Shown here: in pieces, positions 1 through 11,602 of the stretch
Layout of the letters: each line of letters opens with the position of its first letter
Numbering within the stretch: position 1 is the first letter of the stretch
Source: Phoronis australis
Lineage: Eukaryota; Phoronida; Phoronidae
NCBI GenBank assembly: GCA_002633005.1
Contig: NMRA01000826.1
Coordinates: forward strand, 1,790-65,789
DNA length: 64,000 bases
Direction: 5' to 3'
Notes under the pieces: model-generated
Told to the model about the DNA's origin: nothing
Databases searched by the model: none
What the model saw: the letters and a program-made list of their open reading frames with translations, nothing else
Translations under genes and position numbers: made by a program

Positions 1-1270
1 ACTCGAAATTTCGAGCACGTACTCAGTTTTCGAGTGTACTCAAACTGAAGTGTATCTCATCTATATTTCGAGTACGATTTTGAGTAAAAATTCGGAGTCT
101 ATGCTCAAATTTCAAGTTTGGTATGGCAGTGTGCTTGAAATCGTACTCGAAAATAAATACGAGCCAGAGAACAAAATATCGAAAGGGAACCAAGAAACAC
201 AGCAAATCTAAAAAAATAAGTCCTCTTACCGTATCTCAGCACTTCAATTTCAGTTCAGAGATAATAGTTTTCATCTTAAATCTTCTTATTCTTCACCTTT
301 TTAACCCGCCGTATCACTGTATGTTGTGGCAGCCATTCTACCTCTACAATTCCTGGCAACAGGCGCATTGTAATCCCTTGTCGGCGAGTTATAACAAGTG
401 TCGAAAGCAGTTGTGGGAAAAGTCGTGTGAGAAGTTTGTGCTGCCCTTATTTCGGTATGTGTGCCTACGTTTTCTAGGGTTTCCAAAAGACGAGGAGGGG
501 AGGGAAGTTTAAAAAAGTTCGCTTTCCTGTCAAGTACATTTCTCATCATAACTTAGTCATCTATAATTCCTCAATCCCCAAATGGAATTCCAGATTTTGT
601 TTGCCGATTTCTAAGTAGACGTCTCGTCCCGTTCATTGCCACTGGTGAACTTCGAATGCCTGCCCGACAAGTATTGTTTTTTAACTCACGTGCCAAATGT
701 CAACTCACTTGATACATACCGGTAAAATACAAGACACAGTATCAAAGTTTGACATCAGCGTAGGCCTACACAGCAATGGGTTTTATGTCAAGACTAAATT
801 AGCAACAGAGATGTGATGTGACAAGCTATTACTCCCAGAAATTTCTTAAGACATTTTCGGGACTGGGTGAGGAACTCAAGAAGTAAAGCTTAATAATTGC
901 CAAATGTATCAAGGAAATGGCATAAGAATATTTATTGAAACTAAAAAAATGAATAACAGTTACAGAACACTTAGAATTCCACGTTATAGACATAATCTTG
1001 TAGTTGTAGCGACAGCAGACGATAATGTAGGCCTATTTCCTGGGGTGGTCTATGCCAATAGAGAGCGATGAATCAGCGCGGCTTTGTGTGATTTTGCATT
1101 TCACATCATAAAGAGTTCCATAGCAACTCGAGTATGAGTGTCAGATTTGAGTACGTTTGGAGTCTACTCGAAATACGACATTAGATACGCTTTTTTGAGT
1201 ACGACTCCAGTGAGCACGATTTTGAGTATGAAATCTCGAGTATGAGTATGAGTCTGAGTAAAGAGATTGG
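1..1270. repeat. ACTCGA-rich low-complexity edges around unassigned sequence
   Basis: Both ends (about 1-180 and 1130-1270) are dense in short ACTCGA / TCGAGT and GAGTA words on both strands. The middle shows no recognisable gene. This could be the ends of an old inverted-repeat element, but no clean terminal repeat or target duplication can be read. The reading frames over it look like chance. Confidence 0.35.
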
Positions 1271-2890
1271 AGACCGGGCCCTGACCTTATATTACCGACT
1301 TCTCTTATTCATGCACAATTTCTGCACGGATTCCTCAAGTTGAGTGCAGTGATGGCTTCGGTAGGGCTTGGCGTACTCAACTTAATTTTTGCAGATAGAC
1401 AAACAGACTCTGGCTCGGAACAGGAGCTAGTTCACCATTTCACTACCAACTTTCACATGGTCAAAAATAGAATTGTTTTATTATTGGTCTTGCTACAACA
1501 CCAATATCAGCTGGTACATCACTCTCGATTGCCCGGTTACGCAATGCTTGTTGACAGGGTTAGATTAGAGCCAGTGTCCTTGTATATAAGCTCCGCCCCA
1601 GTTGTCAATCACTGAGCTGGTGAGCACTCAAGCCATATGACTTATTGAGACTTGGACAAATATAGCTAAAAAAACAACTTTGGATTTTCAGAATGATTTT
1701 ATTTTTCTTCAGTGTACTGTGCATCAAGAATTAAAGATTAGGATGACATAAAAATGTAAAAAACAGTCAAAATTAATTTTTTTGTGTATCCACCTACCTT
1801 AAGAAGACTAAATGGGACTCCCCGACTTCATGAGGACTGGCAGGGACAGGGTGGCCCAGTAACTTCATTTAGTTTCGACCCGGCCGTGTGCGTCGCGCTG
1901 CGATTCGATCTTGACATGAATTTGATGAATTGTGTCATGGCTGATGATTCATCAGTATTCCTACTTCGTATCATTTTAACATGCAAGTGCGTTCTCATTT
2001 TAAGACATGCGGGCAATTTCGCATGCGCATGAAATCTAACTACCGTTTCTAGTTGTGCTGGCCAGCTGGAGACGGTGGTCACTGTCTACATAAAACCCAA
2101 AGTGTTTTAGTGCCCGGGCGTTGTTTTCGGTATAGGTGCATCTAATAGCCGAAATATCGTTTATTTTAGCATGCAAGAGTTCAAAAATCATATCTGAGTC
2201 TAAAAGTTTAGATATGTTTGGAGCGGTGAATCTTCGGAGTGGTGAATCGTTGAAGTAGTGAACCTTCGGAATAGTCAGTGAACCTTCCGAGTAGTAAACT
2301 TTCGAAATAGTGGAATGTCCCCATTTCCAGCGATGTAAGCAACTTAGTAACACGCTAAAATACAACCAGATATACAATTTTGTTAAGTCATTCGCCAACT
2401 AGACTTCATATTTCTGTCTGAGTATGCAATGAGGTGTAATCACTCATTTAAGCATGGCTGATTTGAAACTTTGGCAGGAAATAACGCGAGAATGTTTTCT
2501 TTTTTAACCACATTACATCCTAATTTGTGTCCCGTTCTTTGCGAGCAACCGTCACAGCATCCTCATATCTGGTATTACAAATTCCGTCTCATCTCATGAA
2601 CACGAGTCGTCGTCATGTCAGATTTCCATTCCCCCTAATTAACCTGCGTCAAAGGCATCACCGAAAACTCTACAGTGTCGACGTTTGCAAAATACCAAGA
2701 TCCACCGTTCTTGAAATTCGAACCACCATGCTGGCTACGGGCCTGAATAGAATATATGCATTTGAGTAGAGAGATAGGGGCGTCTAAAAAGTCGCCCCTA
2801 CATCGATCAAACCTCTGCACGCTACTGCCCCACCGCTAAAAATGTCTGTAAAGTATCTTTTGTTGCATGCAGAATGTTGCTCGAAATTAT
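1271..2890. other. No gene recognised; one TATA-like core promoter
   Basis: I see no coding similarity. A TATATAAG box at 1583-1590 is followed directly by a GC-rich CTCCGCCCC stretch. It could be a core promoter of a gene or of a solo LTR, but neither is established. The 20-base word GAGACGGTGGTCACTGTCTA near 2069-2088 recurs in the hairpin at 8554-8615. Confidence 0.3.
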
Positions 2891-2894
2891 GCAA

Positions 2895-3650
2895 ATGGTT
2901 CAAGCGGTTACCTGGCGGGTTGATCTAGCTCAACTCAGGTACTTGGGCGTGTCTGGCGGGGATAACCCACCACTAGATTTGTCTGGCAGTATTTATTTTT
3001 AATACCTGGGCTTACGGCGAATATTTTGCAACTGGTTTTATGTGGTTACCTTTTGGGTTGATCTAGCTCAATTCATGTATTTGGGTGTGTCTGTCGGGGC
3101 TAACCCACCACTAGATTTGTCTGGCAGTGTTCATTAGTGATACCTGGACTTACGGTGAATATTTTGGAACTGGTTTTAGGCGGTTACCTCTTCGGTTGAT
3201 CTAGCTCAATTTTTAACCCTTCATTTGATAATCGTCTGGCAGGGGCACCCCACCAATGAAATTGTCTGCCATCTAACTGTTGTGCAATGTTCAGTGATGC
3301 TGAACATCGTGCAATTGGTTTCAAACGGTTACCTCATAGGTTGATCTAGCTCAATTCAGGTATTTGGGCGTGTCTGGCGGGGGTAACCCACCACTAGATT
3401 TGTCTGGCAATGTTCATCCGTGATAGCCGGGCTTACGGTGAATGTTTTGCGACTGGTTTCAAGCGGTTACCTCTTGGATTGATCTAGCTCAATTTTTGTA
3501 CCCTGTATATGTTCGTCTGGCGGGTACTCCCCACCACTGAAATTGTCTGGCAGTGACCAATTTTGATACAATGAATGACGTAGCAGGTATCGAAGGCAGT
3601 TTTAAGTGGTTACCAGAAAAGTTGATCTAGCTCAATTTTTGAGTGTAATT
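2895..3650. repeat. About 140-bp tandem repeat, six degenerate copies
   Basis: The conserved block GGTTGATCTAGCTCAATT recurs at about 2918, 3056, 3194, 3339, 3478 and 3620, a spacing of 138-145 bp. Each unit has GGTTACC a few bases upstream and two GTCTGGC words around an AACCCACCA block downstream. Copies differ by substitutions and small indels, so this is a diverged satellite-like array. No reading frame runs through it consistently. Confidence 0.85.
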
Positions 3651-4942
3651 CTCTTGGCTCCGCTGACCACGCCCACCAGAGCGAACCTGCCAGACGGCCA
3701 TTTCCAAGCATCAGGATACCCACAGAGCACTGTGGCACCAAAGAAAATTGGTTACCTTTTCATGCACAAAAAAGCTCTGGGATCCCGGTCTATAACGAGA
3801 CACTGAACGAAAAAGAAAATATCGCAAGAGAATAAAACCTAACATGTATATCACCATGTATAATTCAAGCATAATTTAAAAAATATAGTGGTTATATTTC
3901 AACCTACGTTCATTGAATATATATTTTACCCCAGCGTTTAGGCCGAGCAACCACAACAGCGTAGATTATGAACACTTTCATCTTAATTGTATGTTATAAA
4001 TATTTATTACAAATGGGGTTTTAAACATGGAATGTCGGACACAAAGATTTCTTTTCCACACTAATTCGCTACTCATAGAGGACATACACTGTCTGGTTCG
4101 TGAACTCTCGTGACCTGTGGCTACAGTCAGCAGCAGCAGCAGAATGTAGGTCAAGGTGCTTGGTTAAGATTCTCTGGCAGACAGTCTTATTTGAACGATA
4201 AAATGACACGTGATTGATGAGAAGCGCCATCTGTTCGCCGTAAAGGTTTTGGATGAGCGGGTACCTCACTCCCATACGCAGACGAACTTCAAAACAAACG
4301 TCACGTGACAACAACATGTGTGTTCATCCAGAGATTTTTCTCGTGTTGTGGGGTACGATGAAGCGCAGATTTGCACTTAATCGCAATTAATCTGGACTCC
4401 ACATGAACTTTAAAAATTGTAGAACATAAGGAAGATTTAGGTAATTTGTTGAGTCGAAACTATATTTTTATTCAAGAGTTCAAGTTTTCATATTGACGAT
4501 GGCGATTCAGCGACGCATCAGTCGGCAAGTTTTCGCCCTGTGATGAGCACAATTTTTTGAAAAATTATCTTAATTTAACAACGGAAGTTGATAGCAATGC
4601 ACCACAATTTTGTAGAAAGACTGTCATAGGCTAAAAATACGTCACAGAGCGTAAATTTTATGAATCCTAGCTTCCGATTTTAGCTGTTTGGGAAACCGGC
4701 TTTCAACTGCCGTAGGCTACAATAAGAATCCCCTCCCCGTGAAATGAATTTTTCTAAGCGTTTATTAGAGCCAATACAGTAAACAGCTTTCCACCAAGGC
4801 TAGGTGATGCTACGACATTATTCATTGTTGCATTAGTAACTGGTCTTGGCTAATTATCATTTTATGGCCTGGTCATCCATTCAGCCAAAAGTAGTTCTAG
4901 AGGTGGCTTATCAGCCACACTCACAATAGAAGCCGGCCTCCC
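3651..4942. other. No gene recognised; dispersed repeat fragments
   Basis: The segment is AT-rich. Parts of 3780-4330 resemble parts of 51000-51380, in places inverted: for example the GGTCAAGGTGCTTGGTTAAG area and a GAGAATAAAACCTAAC area. I take these as dispersed repeat copies. No coding similarity was seen. Confidence 0.35.
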
Positions 4943-5082
4943 GTTCAGTAACGCTAGGACCTCGCTAAAAAGCAAGACTTCGCGAGATTACGAGAGACAT
5001 TGCCATGTGTTTTAAATAAGAACACGTGACTTTGACTAGGTTTTAGCTAGGTCCTAGCGTAGGTACTAGCGTCTACTGCACG
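4943..5082. mobile_element. Short inverted-repeat element (MITE family M), copy 1
   Basis: An element of about 140 bp whose ends are near-inverted: GTTCAGTAACGCTAGGACC at the left, with GGTCCTAGCG and CTACTGCACG at the right. Related copies lie at 7198-7340 and 11657-11796; the 7198 copy has the clearest right end (GGTCCTAGCGTTACTGAAC). It has no coding capacity and must have been moved by an enzyme encoded elsewhere. Confidence 0.7.
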
Positions 5083-5566
5083 CCTGATAAGAGTGAAGGT
5101 GGATAAATGCGGTGTTCCTACAGTTTCTTGTGGTAGTGGATGTGTTCACGACATGACACTCTAATAAATGAATTAAAAAACACCAAAATAAAATTGCCCC
5201 CTAAAGTACTCACAAAAACCATTTTCTAGAGGCCCTACAAAATCTGGCCCACCGACTACCTAGTCAAAGACTATAGTGCACGTGTTGTCTGTAATCTATG
5301 ACCTACTTTACTCCAGCAGCCGATTTCATAAAGGTGGTTTAAAGTTAAACCTGGCTTAAAGTGGACTTAGACCAGGTTTAAAGATAACCCGCATTTCATA
5401 AAGGTGGTTTAACTTTTAGACCATTGGTCTAGTAAAACCTGATTTAACTCCTGCTGAAACCTGGTCTAAGACACTTTTCATTTCACCAGTTTCTTAGACA
5501 TGTATTAAGACCTTACACCAGGTTTAACTTTAGACCTGGTCAGAGCTAGGTTTAACACTTTTAAAG

Positions 5567-6083
5567 ATGGCTGACTCAGACTTGAGAGATATACATGTGC
5601 TCTATCGAGCAGGTGAAAGACGTCGCGGCGTGCGTCACCGACGCAATTTTAGAGCGAGACAGACTTCAAAAACCGGTTTCGAATGGCAAAACAATGAGAG
5701 ACGTCATAAGACTGATCACAAACCGACTAGCACCTCTAACTCTGAGAAACCAGAGTACGTATTACGCCAGAGCTACAAGTGCTTATCTGTCTGCGACAGA
5801 TAAGCACTTGTTTTGGCGTCACTTTGTTGTTCTCTATGACACCAAATTTTTCTGCAATGAGTTCTGTGAGGAAACTTTTTCCTCAGGAGAAAAGTTTTCC
5901 GACCTTTTTCTACTCATTTTATTGATGCCAGAGCCATCAGGAAAATACTACTGCACCGATTTTACCAACAACTGTGTGCTAGCTGTCACTGAAACCCACG
6001 TGATCACAGTTCCATTGAAGCACTTCAGTTTTCTTTGTTGGGTTTACCCAGCACGACACAGTGGGTTGCCTTTGATACTTTAA
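5567..6083 (+). pseudogene. Remnant transposase-like ORFs of the TIR element (two overlapping frames)
   Basis: Two overlapping frames start just after the left subterminal region. One of 78 codons (ATG at 5567) begins MADSDLRDIHVLYRAGERRR and is Arg-rich, in the style of a DNA-binding transposase N-terminus. The other, in a different frame (5595-6083), runs 162 codons. I cannot tell which was the original reading frame, and no catalytic triad is visible. A perfect 17-bp hairpin (5775-5811) lies inside both. It is most likely a decayed, deleted transposase gene. Function is not assigned. Confidence 0.35.
5775..5811. repeat. Perfect short hairpin inside the TIR element
   Basis: ACAAGTGCTTATCTGTC, then TGC, then the exact reverse complement: 17-bp arms with a 3-base loop. 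It would form a stable hairpin in either DNA strand or in a transcript of the element. Confidence 0.9.
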
Positions 6084-6247
6084 TCCTGGTTTTACTGAAC
6101 CGACTCTCTGGTCTAGCAAAACCAGGCTTTCACTGTTAAACCATGTTGGTGAAATGCAAGCCAGGTCTAAAATTAGACCAAGTTAAGGAAGACCACGTTT
6201 AAGTCTTAAAGCTGGTTTTGTTAAACCACCTTTATGAAATCGGCTGC

Positions 6248-7197
6248 AGGAGTCCCACCAGTTGTGACCTACTTTTCATTTGGCGAAATTTAGCAGACGA
6301 CAGAATAAAAATATCAGTGAATCTTCACTGATTTTATTGGAAAGATCATGAAATCTATGGAATCTTACAGATAATTCTACTTTAAGGTACATACCCACCT
6401 TTACATGAACATATCGTATCAGTGGCATTGTCATTTGTCAGGTGAAGGTAGCCCCGAAGCCGAGGGGTTCTTCGGATTTTCGCTGGCTCCTCGAGCACTT
6501 ATTTTTTCATCGTCACCTTTACAAATTCCCATATCATGAACATACGATTCTCTGTTGAAAGCATCGCCTCTTGTCTCTGTCGAAGCGTTTTCAAATAGTG
6601 CAAAAACACTCATCGATTCCACCAGGAACTTCGTTTAGCGACAGTGTATTTGCCTCTGACATCTCGTTCGATTGTCGGGTATCACGCGACTTTTAGGATA
6701 GGGGCGCAGCTTGCGATAGGTCAATTGCAGAGCGAACACTCAGATACCAGAAGTCACTTTTTTCCGTAAAATACTGTAACAATATCCAAAAAAAATGTCT
6801 AGTTGAAAAACTTCTAGCAGGTAGTTTGATAGGTTGTCGAAAGCCTGAGTAGTTCTAAGACTGCAGATGAAAGTATTCCAAAGGCCAGACTATACCCGGT
6901 ATCAGGCCAGCCGGGCCAAGGGTCGGAGTGTTATGTATGATTGTCTGGTTGTTGACTAATTTTGATGGGAAATCGCTAGTTGTTCAGAACCGTAGCTCGG
7001 CAAACTCTCGCTTGATGAACAAAAATGTCATAGAAGCAATGAAATTAGGCTTGATTTGATAAACATTCCATCAAAATTTAGTCGTGCAGAGATCCGGAAC
7101 TAATTCCCCCCGGTGCAAACTTTCACGGTCAGTCTTGGGGTCGCAAGTTCTAAAAATAGAATACATTCACACGTGCATGAGTTAGCATTCCAGGGTA
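6248..7197. other. No gene recognised
   Basis: Non-coding by eye. The GCTTGCGATAGGTCAATTG word near 6711 also occurs in the 37-bp tandem repeat at 62070-62180, so part of this stretch is dispersed repeat. Confidence 0.3.
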
Positions 7198-7340
7198 GTT
7201 CAGTAACCGCTACAAAGACTGAAATTTCGCGAGATTATTACTTGGTTGAGATATTGTCGTGTAGGCCTACTTAGAAAGAGAACCTGTGATTCTGACAAGA
7301 TTTTAGCGAGGTTTTAGTGTGGGTCCTAGCGTTACTGAAC
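7198..7340. mobile_element. MITE family M, copy 2
   Basis: Same family as 4943-5082. The left end is a mutated GTTCAGTAACCGCTA and the right end is GGTCCTAGCGTTACTGAAC, the reverse complement of the family left end. The interior carries TTTCGCGAGATTA and TTTTAGCGAGGTTTTAG blocks shared with the other copies. Confidence 0.7.
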
Positions 7341-7390
7341 TCTACCCGGGGCTAGAGTTCTTGACCCCACCAACAGTGAGGAGGTGGCAA

Positions 7391-7537
7391 GGGCGGATCC
7401 AGGATTTTGAGTTGGGGGGAGGGGGCTGGGCAGACTATTAGCCAGGATTTTGCCCGTCAGACATTCGCACCCCCGAACTGCCAAGTTGAAATCTGGGATA
7501 TTTTAGGGGGAGCATGTCCCCCTCTAAATCCGCCACT
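7391..7537. mobile_element. Small GGCGGATCCAGG element (family G), intact copy
   Basis: A repeat of about 147 bp beginning GGGCGGATCCAGGATTTTG and ending CCCCTCTAAATCCGCCACTG, so its ends are rough inverted repeats. Other copies: 21364-21434 plus 28005-28062 (split by the BEL/Pao element), 45543-45670, and part of 59460-59545. It is non-coding. It shows the empty site that the BEL/Pao element landed in. Confidence 0.7.
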
Positions 7538-9864
7538 GGATGGTAGTTGTTGTAATTGAACCGTATAATTTTTTCTGTTCACCATCCTCACTTATCTCTA
7601 GTGGTGATACGTAAAACGCTGCAACTCCTCAGCAGACTGAAACTCGCTTATACCGGTGGGTAAAATACAGCGGAACTTTATCTTGACCTCAAATACATAT
7701 TCAAAGGTCACGGGAAGTGTAGATTAACAAACAACTCGCCTTATCTGTTCTGGCAAAATGCGGTTGTAGTCAAGCACAGGAAGATAACTCAGGGCAACAC
7801 GATATTCACCAAGATGGCTGTTCACTGAGTGTAGACTTTTGACTCGCTTTATGTTACGGCAGTGTCAGTTCAACTGGCCTACATCAATCGATAGCTTGTG
7901 GCCATATTTGAGCACTAACGAATAAGCGGAGTGGAAGGTCTGGGAACAATTGGCAGTGTTGGTTTTAGTCGCCAACAAAACTACGGTAAGTCACTTAATA
8001 CTTGTTTAGTAGACATTTCGCAAAGGGGATAGTCAATTTTTACTCGCTGCTGAGATATATGCAGTTAAACTGACAACTAATCTTTCAAATCATATTGGTG
8101 TTTTTGTGTCTTGCTGAGCACACTCTTAGGTTGAAGGTCAAAACGCGTTCGCAACAGTAGGCCTAATTTATCCTTGGCCAGTGATTCATATCCCGACATG
8201 AATGTTTCCAACAAGCTATGAGGAAAACCTTTGTTTCCATGCTTCTTAGTATGCCAATGTCCATAAATAGAGCAAAGTTACAAAAAATAATTTCTGAGAG
8301 TTAACTTTCTCAAATAAGTTCTATCAGAACGTATTGATGGCGTTTTGGCCAGAGATATATGCATAGACCGGGATACGGGGTTGATGCGCTGTCAGTATGT
8401 TGCCATAATAGAAGGTGTGTCAGTGGAGGAATATTTTCATATGTCTGGTTTTGGCATTTAGGCCTATGATCGTTGTACAAGTTTACGTCAGTGGTATTGG
8501 CACGACTACCAGTATGTCACTTTACTGGCTATCGGTTCACGTTTGCTTAACCATAGACAGTGACCACCGTCTCTAGTGGCACCACGGTGCCAGTAGAGAC
8601 GGTGGTCACTGTCTAGCTTAACCATATAGATATCACTCACTATCAGTTACTGTTCTGAAAGTACGCACGTTCCATATTTCATATCGGTACATGTGCTGAT
8701 GTTTACTTGGGTTGTCGTTTTGTAATGTCTACTCGAATTTCGAAAGAAAATAAAAATTGCTCAGGTTAGGCCCTACACGGTTGTGGTAACGGTGCTTATA
8801 TATGTTTGACAACAACCAATTGCATTGGTCGGGGCTGTCTTGCACTCATTCCAGGGCATCTGCTGTGTCTCAATACTGTTGTATTTTAGTGAGCAGATGT
8901 CTGCAATTAATGTACATGGCACCAATTTGCTTTATATGTGTGTATACTTTTGGGCTGAGACAACTATTTGCACAGTAATTATTTATTGGATTGCTGCTAC
9001 AAAGCGCTGGCTAAGATATTCAGTATTTCTGGCGTGGGGGCATCTGGTTTAATGACGTAATGTACTGCATCTGGCCATGTTGAAATTTCTAATATTTATA
9101 GTGTACTATTTACCGTCATTGTTTGCTGATTAAATATTGCTTGAGATCATATCTCATACACTCCACGAAGATCCTGCAACCATTAGTTGTAACAAGCGGC
9201 GTGTCGATAACCGCGGTGAGTGAAAGTAATGGGTCAAACGGCTGAGTATATTGTATCGGCAACTGGCTCGAAAAGCGAGTACGAATTGATGATAGCATGT
9301 TTACTCTTACCGAGTAATAAATTTATTTATTTGATTTCATTTCCATCTGATGTATTTAAAATGAGGGCGGTGGTCTCTTCAGTACGACTCAAATGTGCCG
9401 TCCACACACAAACATACTCTAGAACAAAGTACTCCTGAAACGAGTTGTCGCTAGGTTTGAGTGCTATCTGACGCTATTTAAACTAGCGCAACTTACCCCA
9501 CTTGTGACATCTTACTCCATATTATCAAGGTACTTGGTGGGGCAACTTGTTCTGATGTAATTTGCTCTAAGGTAACTTGAACCACTTGTAATCGCTGTGT
9601 GGCCTCAAAAATTGGTTTGAGCGAATTTTCAGCTGCAGTTACATACAGACAGGTTTTCTTTTTCGCGCCATACTCGCATTAGGAGTTCATTGCTACGCAC
9701 AAAGCGACAACTTCCGCCTTATCATAGCTGTGGGATATGGTGTGTGGACGCTCCACTCAAAGGTGGGGTAAGTTGCACTTGTGCGAGCTGTTCTGCCGGG
9801 GGTAGGCTCTGTGTTAATACCCGGTTCCAGTTCTACCAAAACGCTAACACTTTTCGCCTGCAGC
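7538..9864. other. No gene recognised; one long hairpin inside
   Basis: Apart from the hairpin at 8554-8615 I see only short, unconvincing frames (for example 8825-9052, hydrophobic and Trp-rich, with no family match) and AT-rich unique-looking DNA. No splice-supported exon was recognised. Confidence 0.3.
8554..8615. repeat. 62-nt near-perfect hairpin, miRNA-precursor-sized or tiny MITE
   Basis: Arms TAGACAGTGACCACCGTCTC and the matching GAGACGGTGGTCACTGTCTA pair perfectly. The stem then continues with one mismatch into TGGCAC / GTGCCA, leaving a 4-base loop. An 11-base direct repeat, GCTTAACCATA, lies on either side (about 8545-8555 and 8615-8626), which looks like a target duplication. One arm sequence recurs alone near 2069-2088, so the arm belongs to a dispersed family. 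Confidence 0.85.
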
Positions 9865-10136
9865 AAAAATACTAGTAACTACAAGCCTTACTGGAATGCA
9901 CAATTATCTGCATCGTGGACATTAGTGTGCCTGAAGGAAAAAGAATTTTTGAAATGTAAAGGAAACAGTAAAGAAGGTATTTAGAATAGTGTTTAAAAAT
10001 GCCCAAAACAATTTTGACAAACGTTTGAGAAAAGCTGAGAGAGCTGATAACAAAAGCTTAACGGTAAAGATTGAAAATCTCAATACTGAAAATCCGCAGG
10101 TATTCTGGGACCATATCAAGAGATTTTGTCCAAGAA
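9865..10136 (+). pseudogene. LINE ORF2 fragment upstream of the RT domain, part 1 of 3
   Basis: Translation in two frames gives KPYWNAQLSASW and KEFLKCKGNSKE, then KNAQNNFDKRLRKAERADNK and NPQVFWDHIKRFCPR. This is the charged linker between endonuclease and reverse transcriptase typical of jockey/CR1-like non-LTR retrotransposons. A frameshift and a stop near 9982 break it. The frame ends exactly at a TTAA where the Kolobok-like element begins, and the missing continuation resumes at 15818. It is part of one LINE later cut into three by other insertions. Confidence 0.75.
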
Positions 10137-11209
10137 TTAAAGGAGGATGCCACCCAAAACAACCTAGGGTGTATCAAATTAGATAGAGTGGCTGCACTCG
10201 GTAACAGCAAGCCCAGCTCTTTTACCTGACGGCAGACGGTGTTGAAATTAACCAATGACGTCAGAGGTTCGAATGAAGTCTGTTTAACAGTTCACACAAC
10301 ACGCTTACTGGTGTCAGCTTATCGCTTCAATTCATCGTTTTACACCAATAAATCATCAAAATTCGATGTAAAACCCTTACAGATATATCGAATTATTGAA
10401 CAAACGTGTTATTTTATTTCGCTGTTACGGAATTTTAGGTATTTGAACGTAACCGTACCTACAAAGTTCCGTAGGGCAATTTACCAAGGTCGGTCGCGGG
10501 AGTTTGGGGTCTGTTCGGTGATAAATTCAAATTATTCGTCCGTGAAATACAGACAGGAGAACATAGCTGTGTGTTGTAATTTTAGACTTGCGATTTTTAT
10601 CAGTTCTAAACACAAAACGCTTGCTATCCCGGCCAGTGGCTCGGAACCCGATCAGGCCCATCGCGGCCGGACCGAAGACATCACGAACGTAAACCAGCCA
10701 TAGTTGGAAACTTTCAGTCACGAAAATACTATACTAGTGAGCCAAAGAAAAAATGTGCTCGTGATTATTTTGGTGAATTAGCCGTGGAACTGAAAATCTG
10801 CTTACTAGCTCGTCGGGGGCCATGAAGCCGTCAGGTTATCCTTCCACAGAACCGTCAGGGCAAAAGTTGTTCAGTAACAATGATTCGAATAACGTATATG
10901 AATATCTAAATAAAGATTCCCTTCACATCTGAGCATAGGATATAACGTTGAGTTTATTGTTTTACAACACATTATGGCGTTTTCCTGTTGCTCCCAACTT
11001 GTTCGGTTCTATAGCCCAACAACAAGTTGAAAGTTTACCCCTGTAGCCAATATCTTACACGACTGATTAAAGTCCTTGTTGCAAACTGCCCATGTGGTTC
11101 CAGTATCCGAAAATACTTACTACATAAAATCTTATTTTCGACACCCTTTCTTTACATTCTTTTCGCCTTTCTTGCCAAAAGCGATTTTTCAACCGTATTT
11201 GACCCTTTT

Positions 11210-11590
11210 CTCTGAGCGTATGATTACCGGTTGTCATCGGTTATTTCCGTACCCACATTTCCGGCTCATCAGTTCAGGAACTTGTCCTGAACGCCGCCAC
11301 TTTTTCCTTGTAACTGAATGTGNAGTTAGACATAACTTTACTTACTATTCTGCACGATTTAGCAGTGTTCACCAAATTTCAGCCTCGCAGTTGTTACTCA
11401 TTAAGTGATAAATGTGCTCACAATTCCCGTTGGACTTCGTCTCATTTCTGGCGGCACCTAGAATGTCGACTTTTGCTGAACTGAAAGGCATGTTCAATCG
11501 GTTACTTTGTAATTTGTCACAGTGAAGATTTAACGTTGATACATTTTGACAAACGTTGCTACAAAAAAGAAACTTTGTTCAATTTTCGTG
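11210..11590 (+). repeat. Dispersed repeat R2, copy a
   Basis: Reappears as the reverse complement in two parts at 28820-29075 and 29465-29590, including the words GTTGGACTTCGTCTCATTTC and TTTCCGTACCCACATTTCCG. Copy b has about 390 bp more in the middle, at the place where this copy has an N. It is non-coding. Confidence 0.6.
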
Positions 11591-11602
11591 TTTTTTTGTG
11601 TT

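Larger units (their letters stand above)
5316..6247 (+). mobile_element. Terminal-inverted-repeat DNA transposon, internally deleted
   Basis: The left end reads GCAGCCGATTTCATAAAGG followed by TGGTTTAA, and the right end is its reverse complement (6221-6247), giving about 27 bp of near-perfect terminal inverted repeat. Subterminal DNA on both sides is full of short ACCTGGTCTAA / TTAGACCAGG words in both directions. An ORF region (5567-6083) lies inside. At about 0.93 kb it is too short for a complete autonomous element. Superfamily is uncertain; PIF/Harbinger is a guess from the Arg-rich N-terminus of the first frame. No clear target duplication was found. Confidence 0.75.

Noticed and set aside
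4201-4240. CRISPR-like or bacterial features
   Set aside because: No array with uniform spacers exists in the window; the tandem repeats are head-to-tail satellites, and the gene structure is eukaryotic.
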